From Pleurocapsa minor GSE-CHR-MK 17-07R (lineage in GTDB: Bacteria; Chloroflexota; Anaerolineae; Aggregatilineales; Phototrophicaceae): a DNA stretch of 64,000 nucleotides. Shown piece after piece: positions 51,096 through 64,000 of the stretch; position 1 is the first letter of the stretch, and every line of letters begins with the position of its first letter. Both the position numbers and the translations under genes were made by a program. The notes under the pieces are model-generated. The model was not told where the DNA came from. It made no database searches and saw only the letters and a list, made by a program, of their open reading frames with translations. The stretch covers positions 308,863-372,862 of the forward strand of contig JAHHHY010000008.1 of NCBI GenBank assembly GCA_019359125.1. Reading direction: 5' to 3'.

Positions 51096-53528
51096 TTGTC
51101 CGCACCTGTATCCGCTGAACCTGTGGCCCCCGCCGCGCCTGTTCTGACCGGCCTGACCTCTGCCGAAGTGGCGCAGCGCGTCGCGCGCGGCGAAACCAAC
51201 AACTTTCACCCCCGCGTCGGGCGCACGTATTTCGATATTTTCCGTGACAACGTGTTCAATGTGTTCACGGTCACGATGCTCATCATGCTCACGATTGTGC
51301 TGCTGTTTGGCGATTATTCCACGGTATTTTTTGCCGGATTTTCGGTTTTCACCAACGCGCTGTTCGGCACCATTCAGGAAGTCTACAGCAAGCGCAAGTT
51401 TGACAGCCTGATGGCGATGGCCGCCCCGCTTCAGAAAGTATGGCGCGACGGCGTGCTGACCGAAATCAGCGTGTATGACGTGGTGAAAGACGATGTACTG
51501 CCGATTGAGCCAGGCGACAAGATCGTGGCCGATGGCACCGTGCTGGTGTCTGACGCGCTGGAGATGGACGAGAGCCAGCTCACCGGCGAAAGCGATGCCG
51601 TGCTGAAGGAAGCCGAACACAAGGTCTCATCTGGCTCGTTCTGCATCGCTGGCAGCGGCATTATGCGCGCTGATGTGGTGGGCGAGCACAGCACTGTCAA
51701 CAAGCTGACGACGGTGGCCAAGGCCTATCGCTTTGTGCTGACGCCGACGCAGCGACGCATCAATACGCTGGTGCAGCTCAGCATTTTTATCATGCTGGTG
51801 TGCACGCCGATGCTGTTTGTGGCCGGTTATATGCAGCACGGCGAAATCGTCGACCTGCGCAATTTCCAGAATGCGGTGATTTTCATCGCCAGCGTGGTGC
51901 CACAGGGGCTGGTGCTGACGGCCACGCTTTCGCTGACTATCGGCGCGATCGTGATCAGCCGCCGCGAGACGCTGGTGCAGCGCGTGAACGCCGTCGAGTC
52001 GATGGGCAACGTGACCACGCTGTGCTTTGACAAAACAGGCACGCTGACGCAGAACAAGCTGTCTGTGTTTCAGCTGAAGCGCGTGAATATCGAGGAAGGC
52101 GCGCTCAAAGACAGTCTGCGCCTGTTCATCAGCAACCTGTCGTCGCTGAACCGCACCGCCGGGGCGATTGGCCTGGATGTGGGCTGGGAGAAGGGGCAGG
52201 CGCCGTCGATCGTCAAGACGCGTGAAATCGCCTTCAGCAGCGCGCGCAAGTGGAGCGCGGTGATTTTCAACGATCATACGCTTATCCTGGGCGCGCCCGA
52301 ACGTGTGCTGACCGAAGCGGAATTCGAGCTGGCCGACGAGGCCCGCGAAATGGCGTCACGCGGGTATCGCGTGGTGGCGTTCTCGCGCGCGGACGGGCCG
52401 TTCACGGGCAGCGACCTGCCGGAAAACCGTCGCACGCTGGCGCTGGTCGTGCTGGCCGATACCACCCGCACCGACATGAAAGAGACGCTGGATGCCTTCA
52501 CCGCGCAGGGCGTGGAGCTGAAGGTAATCAGCGGTGACAACCTGGAGACTGTGCGCGAGGTGGCGACACAGGCGGGCATGAAGATTCGCCAGGCATTCAC
52601 GGGCGATCAGCTCGCTGCCATGAGCGAGATCGAGTTTGCCGAGGCTGCCCGCGAAGGCAATCTGTTCGCCCGCATCGAGCCGGACCAGAAACGCCAGCTC
52701 GTGGCCGCGCTGAAGAAGGCGGGCGAATACGTGGCGATGACCGGCGACGGTGTCAACGACGTGCCCAGCCTGAAAGAGGCGCATCTGGCGATTGCCATGA
52801 ACGACGGCGCGCAGATCACCAAAGACGTGGCCGATATCGTGCTGCTGAACAACGCGCTGACCACGCTGCCGGAGGCCTTCTTCGAGGGCCGCACCATCAC
52901 ACAGATCATCTTCGGCACCAGCAAGATTTTCCTGGTGAAGAACGTGTACAGCCTGCTGTTCTTCCTGTTTGTGGGCTTCATGTTCCTGCCGTTCCCGGTC
53001 ACGCCGATTCAGATCAGCTGGCTGACCTTCGGCGTCATTAACCTGACCGCCGGGCTGATGTCGTTCCGCCTGTATATGCCTGCGCCGATGCAGTATTTCA
53101 GGCGCGACGTGCTCGATTACGTGGTGACGACCGGCGCGCTGGGCGCTGTCAGCGCGACGCTGGTGTATGCGGTGGTGACATTCCTGCGCGGCGGCGGCGA
53201 TCCGGGCATGATGAGCGCGCGCAGCACCGTCGTCGTGTTCCTCACGCTGATTGGCCTGATGAGCTTCTGGGATGTGTGCGGCATCAGCATGCTGCGCCCG
53301 AATACCTGGCTGACCAACAAGCGGCCGTTCTACCTGGGGCTGATCGCCGCGCCGGTGACGATCATCGCGGGCTACCTGCTGCCGGAGCTGGGCAGCTTCA
53401 TTCCGCTGTCGCTGGCCGAATGGGCGGTGGCGCTGGGCGTCTTTGCCGTGGTTGTGGTGCTGAACGATGTCGCCACGCGCACGCGCTATTTCTCAAACCT
53501 GCTGTGGCGACTCACTGCCGCCCCGTAA
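51096..53528 (+). CDS. P-type cation-transporting ATPase (CtpE-like, HAD-IC family)
   Basis: 810 residues from TTG 51096, chosen because GGAG lies six bases upstream; an in-frame TTG at 51084 overlaps that ribosome site. The actuator domain carries ESQLTGESDAV, the phosphorylated aspartate is D312 in CFDKTGTLTQN, and the hinge is GDGVNDVPSLKEAHLAIAM. About ten membrane helices are predicted. In helix 4 the ion-binding motif reads VVPQGLVL, close to the PEGLVL of mycobacterial CtpE-like calcium pumps but with Gln for Glu. The metal specificity is therefore uncertain. The nucleotide domain is short, without long insertions. Confidence 0.92.
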   Translation: MSAPVSAEPVAPAAPVLTGLTSAEVAQRVARGETNNFHPRVGRTYFDIFRDNVFNVFTVTMLIMLTIVLLFGDYSTVFFAGFSVFTNALFGTIQEVYSKRKFDSLMAMAAPLQKVWRDGVLTEISVYDVVKDDVLPIEPGDKIVADGTVLVSDALEMDESQLTGESDAVLKEAEHKVSSGSFCIAGSGIMRADVVGEHSTVNKLTTVAKAYRFVLTPTQRRINTLVQLSIFIMLVCTPMLFVAGYMQHGEIVDLRNFQNAVIFIASVVPQGLVLTATLSLTIGAIVISRRETLVQRVNAVESMGNVTTLCFDKTGTLTQNKLSVFQLKRVNIEEGALKDSLRLFISNLSSLNRTAGAIGLDVGWEKGQAPSIVKTREIAFSSARKWSAVIFNDHTLILGAPERVLTEAEFELADEAREMASRGYRVVAFSRADGPFTGSDLPENRRTLALVVLADTTRTDMKETLDAFTAQGVELKVISGDNLETVREVATQAGMKIRQAFTGDQLAAMSEIEFAEAAREGNLFARIEPDQKRQLVAALKKAGEYVAMTGDGVNDVPSLKEAHLAIAMNDGAQITKDVADIVLLNNALTTLPEAFFEGRTITQIIFGTSKIFLVKNVYSLLFFLFVGFMFLPFPVTPIQISWLTFGVINLTAGLMSFRLYMPAPMQYFRRDVLDYVVTTGALGAVSATLVYAVVTFLRGGGDPGMMSARSTVVVFLTLIGLMSFWDVCGISMLRPNTWLTNKRPFYLGLIAAPVTIIAGYLLPELGSFIPLSLAEWAVALGVFAVVVVLNDVATRTRYFSNLLWRLTAAP

Positions 53529-53542
53529 ATTGTGCACAAAAA

Positions 53543-53577
53543 AGCAAACCGGAACGCTGCAGTCGTTCCGGTTTGCT
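53543..53577. terminator. Bidirectional intrinsic terminator
   Basis: A perfect 14-bp stem (53543-53556 with 53564-53577, AGCAAACCGGAACG) has a seven-base loop. Six A residues before it provide the T-run for the leftward gene. On the rightward side a T-run follows only at 53584. Confidence 0.8.
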
Positions 53578-53617
53578 ATAACTCTTTTTTCAATAAGGCT
53601 GAATATTTTGCCGTTGT

Positions 53618-53953
53618 TCAGCCGCCAACGGCCATGGGGGTTTTCCGGGTCTTTTCCACATGCAGCGTGGCCATATAGGCTTCGCGTGTGACGCGTACGC
53701 CGGGCATCACGCTGGCCAGCCCCTGAATAGATGCTGCCAGTGATCCGGTGTTGTGGAACGCTTCCACACACGACTGGTCACGCCAGAAGACGGTGAGCAG
53801 GGCGGTGTCGGCATCATCCAGTTGCTCAAGAAGCTGGGCTGACACGAAGCCGTCACGCTGGGCAATGTGGGGAAGGTAGTCGCGCTGAATCAGTGTGCGA
53901 AGCTGCTGCATTGAGCCCAGTGGAACATGAAGCGTGGTCACCTGTGCATACAT
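53618..53953 (-). CDS. Antibiotic-biosynthesis-monooxygenase-like (dimeric alpha/beta barrel) protein
   Basis: 111 residues, the normal size. The ferredoxin-like pattern is visible: first strand MYAQVTTLHVPLG, helix MQQLRTLIQRDYLPHIAQR, second strand GFVSAQLLEQ, third strand ADTALLTVFWRDQ and helix SCVEAFHNTGSL. Proteins of this fold work as cofactor-free monooxygenases or heme-degrading or quinol-modifying enzymes, and many have no known role. The gene is monocistronic on the minus strand. Confidence 0.7.
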   Translation of the reverse strand: MYAQVTTLHVPLGSMQQLRTLIQRDYLPHIAQRDGFVSAQLLEQLDDADTALLTVFWRDQSCVEAFHNTGSLAASIQGLASVMPGVRVTREAYMATLHVEKTRKTPMAVGG

Positions 53954-54177
53954 GCTGCTGAACCTCCCTCTACACCAGTTGTTGTAACCGTGTATGCGCT
54001 TAGTTTAAGACTATTCGCAGCAAAAGACCAAGCTTCTTGTGCAACTTTTTGTAGATTTAAACGTTTCATCAGGTGGTTATTCGTGCAGGATGCCTAATCG
54101 CGCTGGTGAATCCGCGCCCGTGCGGGCACACTCAGCGCATTCGAAACAGCGTTTTCGGGCATAGCAAAGGGAATGGG

Positions 54178-55322
54178 ATGACAGTTTCGATCTGGCAGGC
54201 CGACGGCACGCAGCCCGTGCGCGAGGTGGATTTCCTGGTCGTCGGCGCGGGTATAGCAGGATGTGCCAGCGCATTGTTCGCGTCGCAGGCCGGGCGCGAC
54301 GTGGTGGTGACCGATGCCCGCGATATCGCGCTGGGCGCCTCTGGCCGCAATGCCGGCTTCATGATTACCGGCCTGGCCGATTATTACCACAAGGGCATCG
54401 AGCAGTTTGGCCATGCAGCGGCACGCGAGCTGTGGGCGCTCTCGATCAAGACGCATGATTACTGGCGGGCGTGGGCGCGTGAGGCGGGCGGCGTGCACAT
54501 GGACCAGCGCGGCAGTATGCTGCTGGCCGAAAGCTTGGAAGAAGCCAAAGAGCTGGAGCTGGCCGCCCGCGCCCTGAATGCCGACGGTATCGAGGCCATT
54601 TATCATGCGGCTGACCCGCTGAAGCGCGGCTATTTTGCCGCTGTCGAGCAACCGTGGGACGGGTCGGTGCAGCCGGTCGAGCTGGCCCAGGCGGTGCTGC
54701 GGCTGAGCGGAGCCGAGTTCATCGCCAACAACGAGGCCTATAAAGTCGAGCAGATCAGCGCCGAGCTGGTGGCCGTGCACACACGCAAGGTCATCTTTCA
54801 TGCCCGCTACGTGATGCTGTGCACCAACGCCTATTCATTCACGCTGCATCCGTATTTCCGCGGCATGGTCATTCCCCAGCGCGCCCAGGTGATGGTGACC
54901 GAGCCGCTGCCCGACAGCGTGATTCCCGTGTGCGGCTACAGCGACTACGGCTACATGTACTACCGCATGACGCACGATAACCGCCTGCTGATCGGTGGCG
55001 GACGCCACAAGTTTTTTGAGCAGGAAGCGGATACGACCGACGACCGCGTGACCGATGGCGTGCAGGGCTATCTGGATGGCTACATGCGCCGTTTCTTCCC
55101 GGAAGTGAATGCGCGTGTCGACCGGCGCTGGGCGGGCACGATGGGCTTCAGCGCGGACGGTGTGCCGCTGGTGGGCACCCTGCCAGACAGCCCGCGCATC
55201 GGCTTCGCGGTCGGCTTCACCGGGCATGGACTGGCCTTTGCCGCGGGCACCGCCGAGCGCGCAGTCGATCACCTGCTCTACGGGACGCATCCCGGCGCGC
55301 TCTGGGCGGGGCGTCTGACGCG

Positions 55323-55326
<4 letters not shown>
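54178..55326 (+). CDS. FAD-dependent amine/amino-acid oxidoreductase (DAO family)
   Basis: 382 residues from ATG 54178, with AAAGGG seven bases upstream; the frame is open to 54073 but that extension is not conserved. The FAD motif is [19 protein letters not shown], then [13 protein letters not shown], which is typical of the DadA/glycine-oxidase group. Near the C terminus [18 protein letters not shown] and [16 protein letters not shown] close the FAD site. The enzyme probably oxidises a D-amino acid, glycine derivative or similar amine. It overlaps the convergent sensor kinase gene by four bases. Confidence 0.9.
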
Positions 55327-56852
<1,526 letters not shown>

Positions 56853-56855
56853 AGC

Positions 56856-57533
56856 CTATTTGTCCAATCGATAACCGACGCCCCACACCGTCTCGATGGT
56901 GGGGCTCATGCCCTTCAGCTTGTGGCGCAGGTGCGCGATATGCACGTCCACGGTGCGCGTTTCGCCCGCAAAGTCGTAACCCCACACCACGTCGAGCAGC
57001 TTCTCCCGCGTGAACACCATGCCCTGGTGCTCGGCCAGCGTCAGGATCAGGTCAAATTCCTTCACGCGTAAATCTACCGTTTTTCCCTCGACCGTGACAA
57101 TACGGCGGTCTGGATAAATCCACAGGTTATTGATCTTGAGCACCGTGTCTTCGGCGGGCAGGCTGCGCTTTTCGGTGCGGCGCAGGATGGCCTTCACACG
57201 GGCGACCAGCTCGCGCGGGTTAAATGGCTTGGTCAGATAGTCATCGGCGCCCAGCTCCAGCCCGACGATGCGGTCGATGTCCTCGCCGCGCGCGGTCAGC
57301 ATGATGATGGGCACGTCGCTGGTAGCGCGCACGCGCCGGCACACTTCCCAGCCATCCATGCCCGGCAGCATCAGGTCAAGCACCACCAGCGCGGGCTTGT
57401 CGGCCAGAATTTTGCCCAGCGCGGTTTTGCCGTCGGTCGCGCTGTCGATTTTGAAGCCTTCGCCCTCAAAGTACATCGAGGCCAGGTCGATGATATGCTG
57501 CTCGTCGTCCACGATCATGATGGTTTCGGCCAT
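56856..57533 (-). CDS. OmpR/PhoB-family response regulator, second two-component system
   Basis: 225 residues. The receiver has MIVDDEQHIIDLAS, LVVLDLMLPGMDGWEV, IMLTARGED and DDYLTKPFNPREL. The winged-helix domain includes VDLRVKEFDLILTLAEHQ and the recognition helix RTVDVHIAHLRHKLKG, ending in VWGVGYRLDK. It is transcribed first, with the kinase gene following after three bases. It is distinct from the pair at 23.1 kb. Confidence 0.93.
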   Translation of the reverse strand: MAETIMIVDDEQHIIDLASMYFEGEGFKIDSATDGKTALGKILADKPALVVLDLMLPGMDGWEVCRRVRATSDVPIIMLTARGEDIDRIVGLELGADDYLTKPFNPRELVARVKAILRRTEKRSLPAEDTVLKINNLWIYPDRRIVTVEGKTVDLRVKEFDLILTLAEHQGMVFTREKLLDVVWGYDFAGETRTVDVHIAHLRHKLKGMSPTIETVWGVGYRLDK

Positions 57534-57764
57534 ACTGGTTGCTTTCCCCCGCTGCGCATTATCCTGTTATGGTACCGCCAAATTGCAAACGAAGTGTTGT
57601 CGATGTGCAAACTATCCGTTTGGCTGGGTGCCACTTACAAATTCTCTATCTCGTACCAATATGATTCTTACGGCCTATGTCGTAGCATCAAAACACACGA
57701 AAAGCCGATGCCCTGCGCTACAATCAGGCTGTCGGCTCGGACATGGTAAAAGGTGATCCCACTC

Positions 57765-60251
<2,487 letters not shown>

Positions 60252-60275
60252 GGTCAGTTCAATCTATCGTTTGGC

Positions 60276-60406
60276 GGGCGCCTCGCGAGGCGCCCCTACA
60301 AAATCAACCTTGATTGGACAGAATCAGCATGGTTGATTCTGAGCCTTAAGACAGGTGATGCTGGCCTGCCAGGCCTGCTGTTGTAGGGGCGGCTCGCGAG
60401 CCGCCC
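60276..60406. repeat. Two 20-bp palindromes in inverted arrangement, family copies 4 and 5
   Basis: GGGCGCCTCGCGAGGCGCCC (60276-60295) is followed by CTACAA; GGGCGGCTCGCGAGCCGCCC (60387-60406) is preceded by TTGTAG. The two are therefore mirror-oriented with matching flanks, forming a 131-base composite unit like paired REP elements. The second copy differs from the first in both arms in a compensating way. Confidence 0.88.
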
Positions 60407-60436
60407 GCTATATCGATTCAGGGAATGCCGCGCATA

Positions 60437-60470
60437 ACAAAAACGCCTCTATACACGGAGGCGTTTTTGT
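60437..60470. terminator. Bidirectional terminator between clpC and the malic enzyme gene
   Basis: ACAAAAACGCCTC (60437-60449) pairs perfectly with GAGGCGTTTTTGT (60458-60470), loop eight bases. The A/T ends of the stem provide T-runs in both directions. Confidence 0.85.
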
Positions 60471-60486
60471 TTGGACAAGCGTTGGC

Positions 60487-62763
60487 CTATTTTCCGGCCG
60501 ATTGTTCATCCCGCGACTGCGCGTCCATTACGGCGACCGCGGTCATGGCGACGATCGCATCCACATCGTCACCGGCCTGCAGCACGTGAATCGGCGCGCC
60601 CAGCCCCAGCAGAATCGGGCCGATGGTTTCCGCCCCCCCCAGGCGCCCCAGCAGCTTATAGGCCACATTGGCGCTGGCCAGGTCGGGGAACACGAGCACG
60701 TTGGCATCGCTGACGCGGCTGAAGCTGTAGCGGCTCTCGATCAGCTCTGGCACCACGGCCACGTCGGCCTGCATCTCGCCATCGATCACGATATCCGGGC
60801 GCTTGCTGCGCACGCGCTCCACCGCATCGCGCACTTTCACGCTCAGCGGATGCGGCGTGCTGCCAAAGTTGGAGAAGCTAAGCATGGCGACTTTCGGCTC
60901 GATCTCCAGCGTGCGGGCAAAGTCTGACGCGAGGATGGCGATTTCGCTCAGCGTCTCGGCGTCAGGATCGATATTCACGGTCGCGTCAGTGAACAGGTAC
61001 GTGCGCCCCTTGACGATGACGATATACACGCCGCTGGCGCGGGCCGCTGACTTGCGCGTGTGGAACAGTTGCAGTGCCGGGCGCACCACGTCTGGATACT
61101 CGTAGGTGATGCCGCTCAGGAAGGCATCGGCATCGCCCAGCTTGAGCATCATCGGGCCGAAATAATTGCGGTCGCGCAGCAGGGCGCGGGCCCGCGAGAC
61201 GGTCACGCCGCGGCGGGCGCGCATCTCGTGCAGCGGCATCAGATAACGGTCGCGCCAGGCGTTGTCATACGGGTCGATGATGTCGGGCATCGGGGTGAAG
61301 CGCAGGCCCAGGTCTTTAATCTGCTGTTCGATGCGGTCTTTGCGCCCCAGCAGAATCGGCTTGGCGAGGCCTTCATCCTGCACCAGCGCCGCCGCACGAA
61401 TGACTTTCGGTTCTTCGCCTTCGGCATAGACCACACGCTTGCGCGGGCCATTTTTCGCCTTGCTGATGATGCGGTTGCGGATGATCTGGCCGGTGCCCTG
61501 GCGGCTGATCAGCTCTTCGCGATACTGGTTAAGGTCGATTTCGCGCCGCGCCACGCCAGACTTCATCGCGGCTTCGGCGACGGCCGGGGCCACCCACATC
61601 AGCACGCGCGAGTCAAACGGCTTCGGGATGAGATACTCGCGGCCATAGCCCAGCGCATGCAGGCCGTAGGCGCTCAGCACGCTGTCGGGCACATCTTCGT
61701 GGGCGAGGGCGGCCAGCGCGCGGCTGGCGGCCATCTTCATTTCCTCGTTGATCTGGCGGGCGTACACATCCAGCGCGCCGCGGAAGATGAACGGGAAGCC
61801 CAGCACGTTATTGACCTGGTTGGGGAAGTCGCTGCGCCCTGTGGCCACCAGCGCATCCGGTCGCGCTTCCATCGCCAGCTCCGGCATAATCTCCGGGGTG
61901 GGATTGGCCAGCGCAAACACGATCGGGTCGCGCGCCATCAGCTTCAGCAGCTCCGGTTTCAGCACGCCCCCGGCAGACAGCCCGAGGAACATGTCCGCGC
62001 CTTCGATCACGTCGCGCAGGGTGCCGGGCTGCTTGCCTTTGGCAAACGCGCCCTTGTACTCGTTCATGTCTTCGGGGCGGCCTTCGTACACCACGCCGTA
62101 CAGGTCGGTCATGGTGATGTTCTCACGGGTGACGCCCAGCTTGACATAAAACTCGGCCGTCGCCACTGCGCCCGCGCCCGCGCCGCTGATGACCACTTTC
62201 AGGTCTTCCAGCTTTTTGCCCACGACTTCGCACGCGTTCAGCAGGGCGGCACCGCTGATGATGGCCGTGCCGTGCTGATCATCGTGAAAGACGGGGATAT
62301 CGAGTTCCTGGCGCAGGCGCGTCTCGATCTCGAAACACTCCGGCGACTTGATATCTTCCAGGTTGATGCCGCCAAAAGTGGGGGCCAGCGCGCGCACCAC
62401 GGTGATGATTTCCTCGGCGGTGGTGGCATTGATCTCGATATCGAACACATCGATGTCGGCAAAGCGCTTGAACAGCACGCCTTTGCCTTCCATCACCGGC
62501 TTTGAGGCCAGCGGGCCCAGATTGCCCAGCCCCAGAATCGCGCTGCCATTCGAAATCACGGCCACCAGATTACTCTTGGTGGTCAGCTCATAGGCGGCCA
62601 GCGGGTTGCGGTCGATTTCCAGCACGGCTTCGGCCACACCTGGCGAGTAGGCCAGCGACAGATCGCGCTGGTTGCGCAGCGGCTTGGTGGCCACCACTTC
62701 AATTTTTCCCGCGCGCGGCTTGCTGTGGTACTCAAACACATCCTGTTTAGTAAATGAGGCCAT
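60487..62763 (-). CDS. maeB: NADP-dependent malic enzyme fused to a phosphotransacetylase-like domain
   Basis: 758 residues. The malic enzyme part (1 to about 430) oxidatively decarboxylates malate to pyruvate. Its conserved segments are SLAYSPGVAEAVLEI, EGKGVLFKRFADIDVFDIE, FHDDQHGTAIISGAALLNA and the nucleotide site VVISGAGAGAVATAEFY. From about 440 the protein continues as a phosphate acetyl/butyryltransferase-type domain (RKRVVYAEGEEPKVIRAA, PILLGRKDRI, and near the end LVFPDLASANVAYKLLGRLGG). In characterised MaeB proteins this second domain is regulatory, sensing acetyl-CoA. It is monocistronic and converges with clpC. Confidence 0.95.
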   Translation of the reverse strand: MASFTKQDVFEYHSKPRAGKIEVVATKPLRNQRDLSLAYSPGVAEAVLEIDRNPLAAYELTTKSNLVAVISNGSAILGLGNLGPLASKPVMEGKGVLFKRFADIDVFDIEINATTAEEIITVVRALAPTFGGINLEDIKSPECFEIETRLRQELDIPVFHDDQHGTAIISGAALLNACEVVGKKLEDLKVVISGAGAGAVATAEFYVKLGVTRENITMTDLYGVVYEGRPEDMNEYKGAFAKGKQPGTLRDVIEGADMFLGLSAGGVLKPELLKLMARDPIVFALANPTPEIMPELAMEARPDALVATGRSDFPNQVNNVLGFPFIFRGALDVYARQINEEMKMAASRALAALAHEDVPDSVLSAYGLHALGYGREYLIPKPFDSRVLMWVAPAVAEAAMKSGVARREIDLNQYREELISRQGTGQIIRNRIISKAKNGPRKRVVYAEGEEPKVIRAAALVQDEGLAKPILLGRKDRIEQQIKDLGLRFTPMPDIIDPYDNAWRDRYLMPLHEMRARRGVTVSRARALLRDRNYFGPMMLKLGDADAFLSGITYEYPDVVRPALQLFHTRKSAARASGVYIVIVKGRTYLFTDATVNIDPDAETLSEIAILASDFARTLEIEPKVAMLSFSNFGSTPHPLSVKVRDAVERVRSKRPDIVIDGEMQADVAVVPELIESRYSFSRVSDANVLVFPDLASANVAYKLLGRLGGAETIGPILLGLGAPIHVLQAGDDVDAIVAMTAVAVMDAQSRDEQSAGK

Positions 62764-62988
62764 TTTATTGTCCTAAAGGGGTATAACTGGCATTGTAGCG
62801 CACAACGGGGGTCGTCACATCGCACCATTACAGGCCTGAGACGTTCTGATAGAAATGGCCTCCCCGTGATGCATTGATCGGTTGTGAATTCTGGGTAAAT
62901 TTTAATTTTATCTATAGCAATGCGAGAACCTCTGTAATAGATTAGACTTCATATCATCGGCTCTATTATGTGCAGCACGAGGATCGTC

Positions 62989-63771
62989 ATGAGCGCTCCG
63001 TACTTTACCCTCCAGGATCATCTCCAGCTTTCCCAGCAACCCGTCACGGAAGCCGCGTCCTCGTTTGCAAAATGCACCGAACTGCACCGCACGCTGGCGC
63101 GCCGCGTGCGCGAGCTGAGCTGGGACATTCATCCGATCTGGGAGCGGCCGCAGGTGCTGTGCGGGCGCAGTGCCACCATTGAAGCGCCTGTGCCTGCCAT
63201 CAGCATGCCGTTCCTGCGCTCGCGCGATCAGGCCGTGATGGTCGAGCGCATGATGGGACGCGATGGCGTCAGCGCGCCCGCGTCCGTCGACTGGCATCGG
63301 CATCCGGTGCTGGAAGTGCGCGTGATGCCAGAGCATGTGGCGGTCGAGCTGGTGCTGCCACCCACCGCCTGGTGGGACCAGCGTAACCTGACCGGCAAGC
63401 TGTCGATTCAGCGGCACCGCGATACCCTGCGCTCGCTGATTACGCGCATGGACGGTGAATTCCGTTTTGGCTTCTGGCAGGGCTGCGCGCTCAGCGAGTC
63501 CAGCCTGCCGCACCGCCAGATCCTGCGCGCCAATGCGCTGCTTGATTTGCTGGGCACGTTTGGCGACGGCCAGGACTGGCTGCGTATGGGTATCTGGTAT
63601 GAGCCGGAAGACGCCCGCCTGACAGAGTCCACCGCGGCGACTGAAATCGTCACGGCGATGGCGGCGCTGTTCCCCGTGTATGCCTTCCTGCTGTGGACGA
63701 GCAACAATAATTTCCAGAGTTTCCACCCCACCAACACGAACCCGTTCAATGGCCGCGAGGCGCAGGCGTAA
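62989..63771 (+). CDS. Hypothetical protein, 260 residues
   Basis: I place the start at ATG 62989 (MSAPYFTLQDHLQLS), which has GAGGATC upstream; ATG 62968 has none. The protein has no signal peptide and no clear membrane segment apart from a moderately hydrophobic stretch near the end (MAALFPVYAFLLWTSN). Trp, His and Arg are frequent (WDIHPIWERPQV, WHRHPVLEVRVMPEHVAVEL, FRFGFWQGCAL). The predicted fold is mixed alpha/beta. I recognise no family. The AT-rich stretch upstream (62880-62915, including TTGTGA and TTTTAT) could be its promoter. Confidence 0.65.
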   Translation: MSAPYFTLQDHLQLSQQPVTEAASSFAKCTELHRTLARRVRELSWDIHPIWERPQVLCGRSATIEAPVPAISMPFLRSRDQAVMVERMMGRDGVSAPASVDWHRHPVLEVRVMPEHVAVELVLPPTAWWDQRNLTGKLSIQRHRDTLRSLITRMDGEFRFGFWQGCALSESSLPHRQILRANALLDLLGTFGDGQDWLRMGIWYEPEDARLTESTAATEIVTAMAALFPVYAFLLWTSNNNFQSFHPTNTNPFNGREAQA

Positions 63772-63785
63772 GGGAAGATCAGTGA

Positions 63786-63834
63786 TGAGCAATGAGGAAA
63801 GGAAAGTGCTGAGTACTGAGTGCTGAGCAATGAG
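63786..63834. repeat. Reverse-complement relative of the CAGCACT array
   Basis: TGAGCAATGAG occurs twice (63786-63796 and 63824-63834) and encloses three units AGTGCTG/AGTACTG/AGTGCTG (63805-63825). AGTGCTG is the reverse complement of the heptamer array that starts at 63898, so the two stretches could fold against each other. Confidence 0.7.
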
Positions 63835-63897
63835 TGAGGGAAAAATGCGGCGGGAAAGTGAGTATAGCAACGGGTGTATGCCCATGTACCATATTCC

Positions 63898-64000
63898 CAG
63901 CACTCAGCACTCAGCACTCAGCACTCAGCACTCAGCACTCAGCACTCAGCACTCAGCACTCAGCACTCAGCACTCAGCACTCAGCACTCAGCACTCAGCA
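63898..64000. repeat. CAGCACT heptamer tandem array, cut by the window end
   Basis: The seven-base unit CAGCACT is repeated without a single change from 63898 to the last base: 103 bases, 14 full copies plus five bases. The array continues beyond the window. A seven-base unit shifts frame at each copy, so it is unlikely to be coding. Confidence 0.95.

Noticed and set aside
63408..63917. Leftward frame ending in Ser/Leu/Thr/Gln-rich repeats
   Set aside because: Its first part is the translation of the heptamer repeat region and the rest is antisense to the gene at 62989.
63898..64000. CRISPR array
   Set aside because: The repeat unit is seven bases with no spacers; it is a simple tandem repeat, not a CRISPR.
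63898..64000. CIRCE heat-shock operators (the array contains GCACTC)
   Set aside because: CIRCE needs TTAGCACTC and an inverted partner at nine bases; neither is present.

Overview
The window is a GC-rich (about 60 percent) bacterial chromosome segment. Gene content points to the Chloroflexota, probably an Anaerolineae-type lineage: very long GAF-domain sensor proteins, a nucleoside-type (BMP/Yuf) ABC transporter, secreted pre-peptidase C-terminal (PPC) and TPR proteins, a vanadium-haloperoxidase-like PAP2 protein and a ferredoxin-NADP reductase of the adrenodoxin type. This assignment is inference from families only; no rRNA, tRNA or CRISPR array was seen.

Layout. 1-3.3 kb: end of a TPR gene, an excisionase-like HTH gene with its own promoter, a row of very small genes including two tandem 55-residue paralogues, then an HNH nuclease gene closed by a strong terminator. 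3.4-11 kb: an orphan ABC ATPase, then a leftward ATPase-permease-permease operon in which both permeases are enlarged, and a lipoprotein gene. 11-22.9 kb: ordinary housekeeping and secreted-protein genes (CinA-type amidohydrolase, phosphoesterase, AlkA-like glycosylase, FkbM methyltransferase, metG, O-methyltransferase, TPR protein, dihydrolipoyl dehydrogenase). metG is preceded by a consensus promoter, a short methionine-containing leader ORF and an intrinsic terminator, which suggests attenuation. 23-29.7 kb: a two-component pair, the PAP2 protein, the tsaE-tsaB-rimI cluster and a cyclophilin.

29.8-47.8 kb holds the outstanding feature: one 18-kb co-directional, mostly overlapping cluster of two stand-alone receivers, five GAF proteins without any catalytic output domain, and a 2,737-residue hybrid histidine kinase with about ten GAF modules, one PAS-like module, a kinase core, one degenerate receiver and one intact receiver. 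In all six GAF proteins (about 5,600 residues) I found no cysteine. It looks like a single dedicated sensory assembly.

47.9-64 kb: a TMEM175-like channel and secreted esterase pair, a divergent ferredoxin-NADP reductase / P-type ATPase pair that shares a symmetric promoter region, an FAD amine oxidoreductase, a second two-component system, clpC, a malic enzyme-phosphotransacetylase fusion, an unknown gene, and a CAGCACT heptamer array running off the window end. A family of 20-bp palindromes with compensating base changes is scattered through the intergenic regions.
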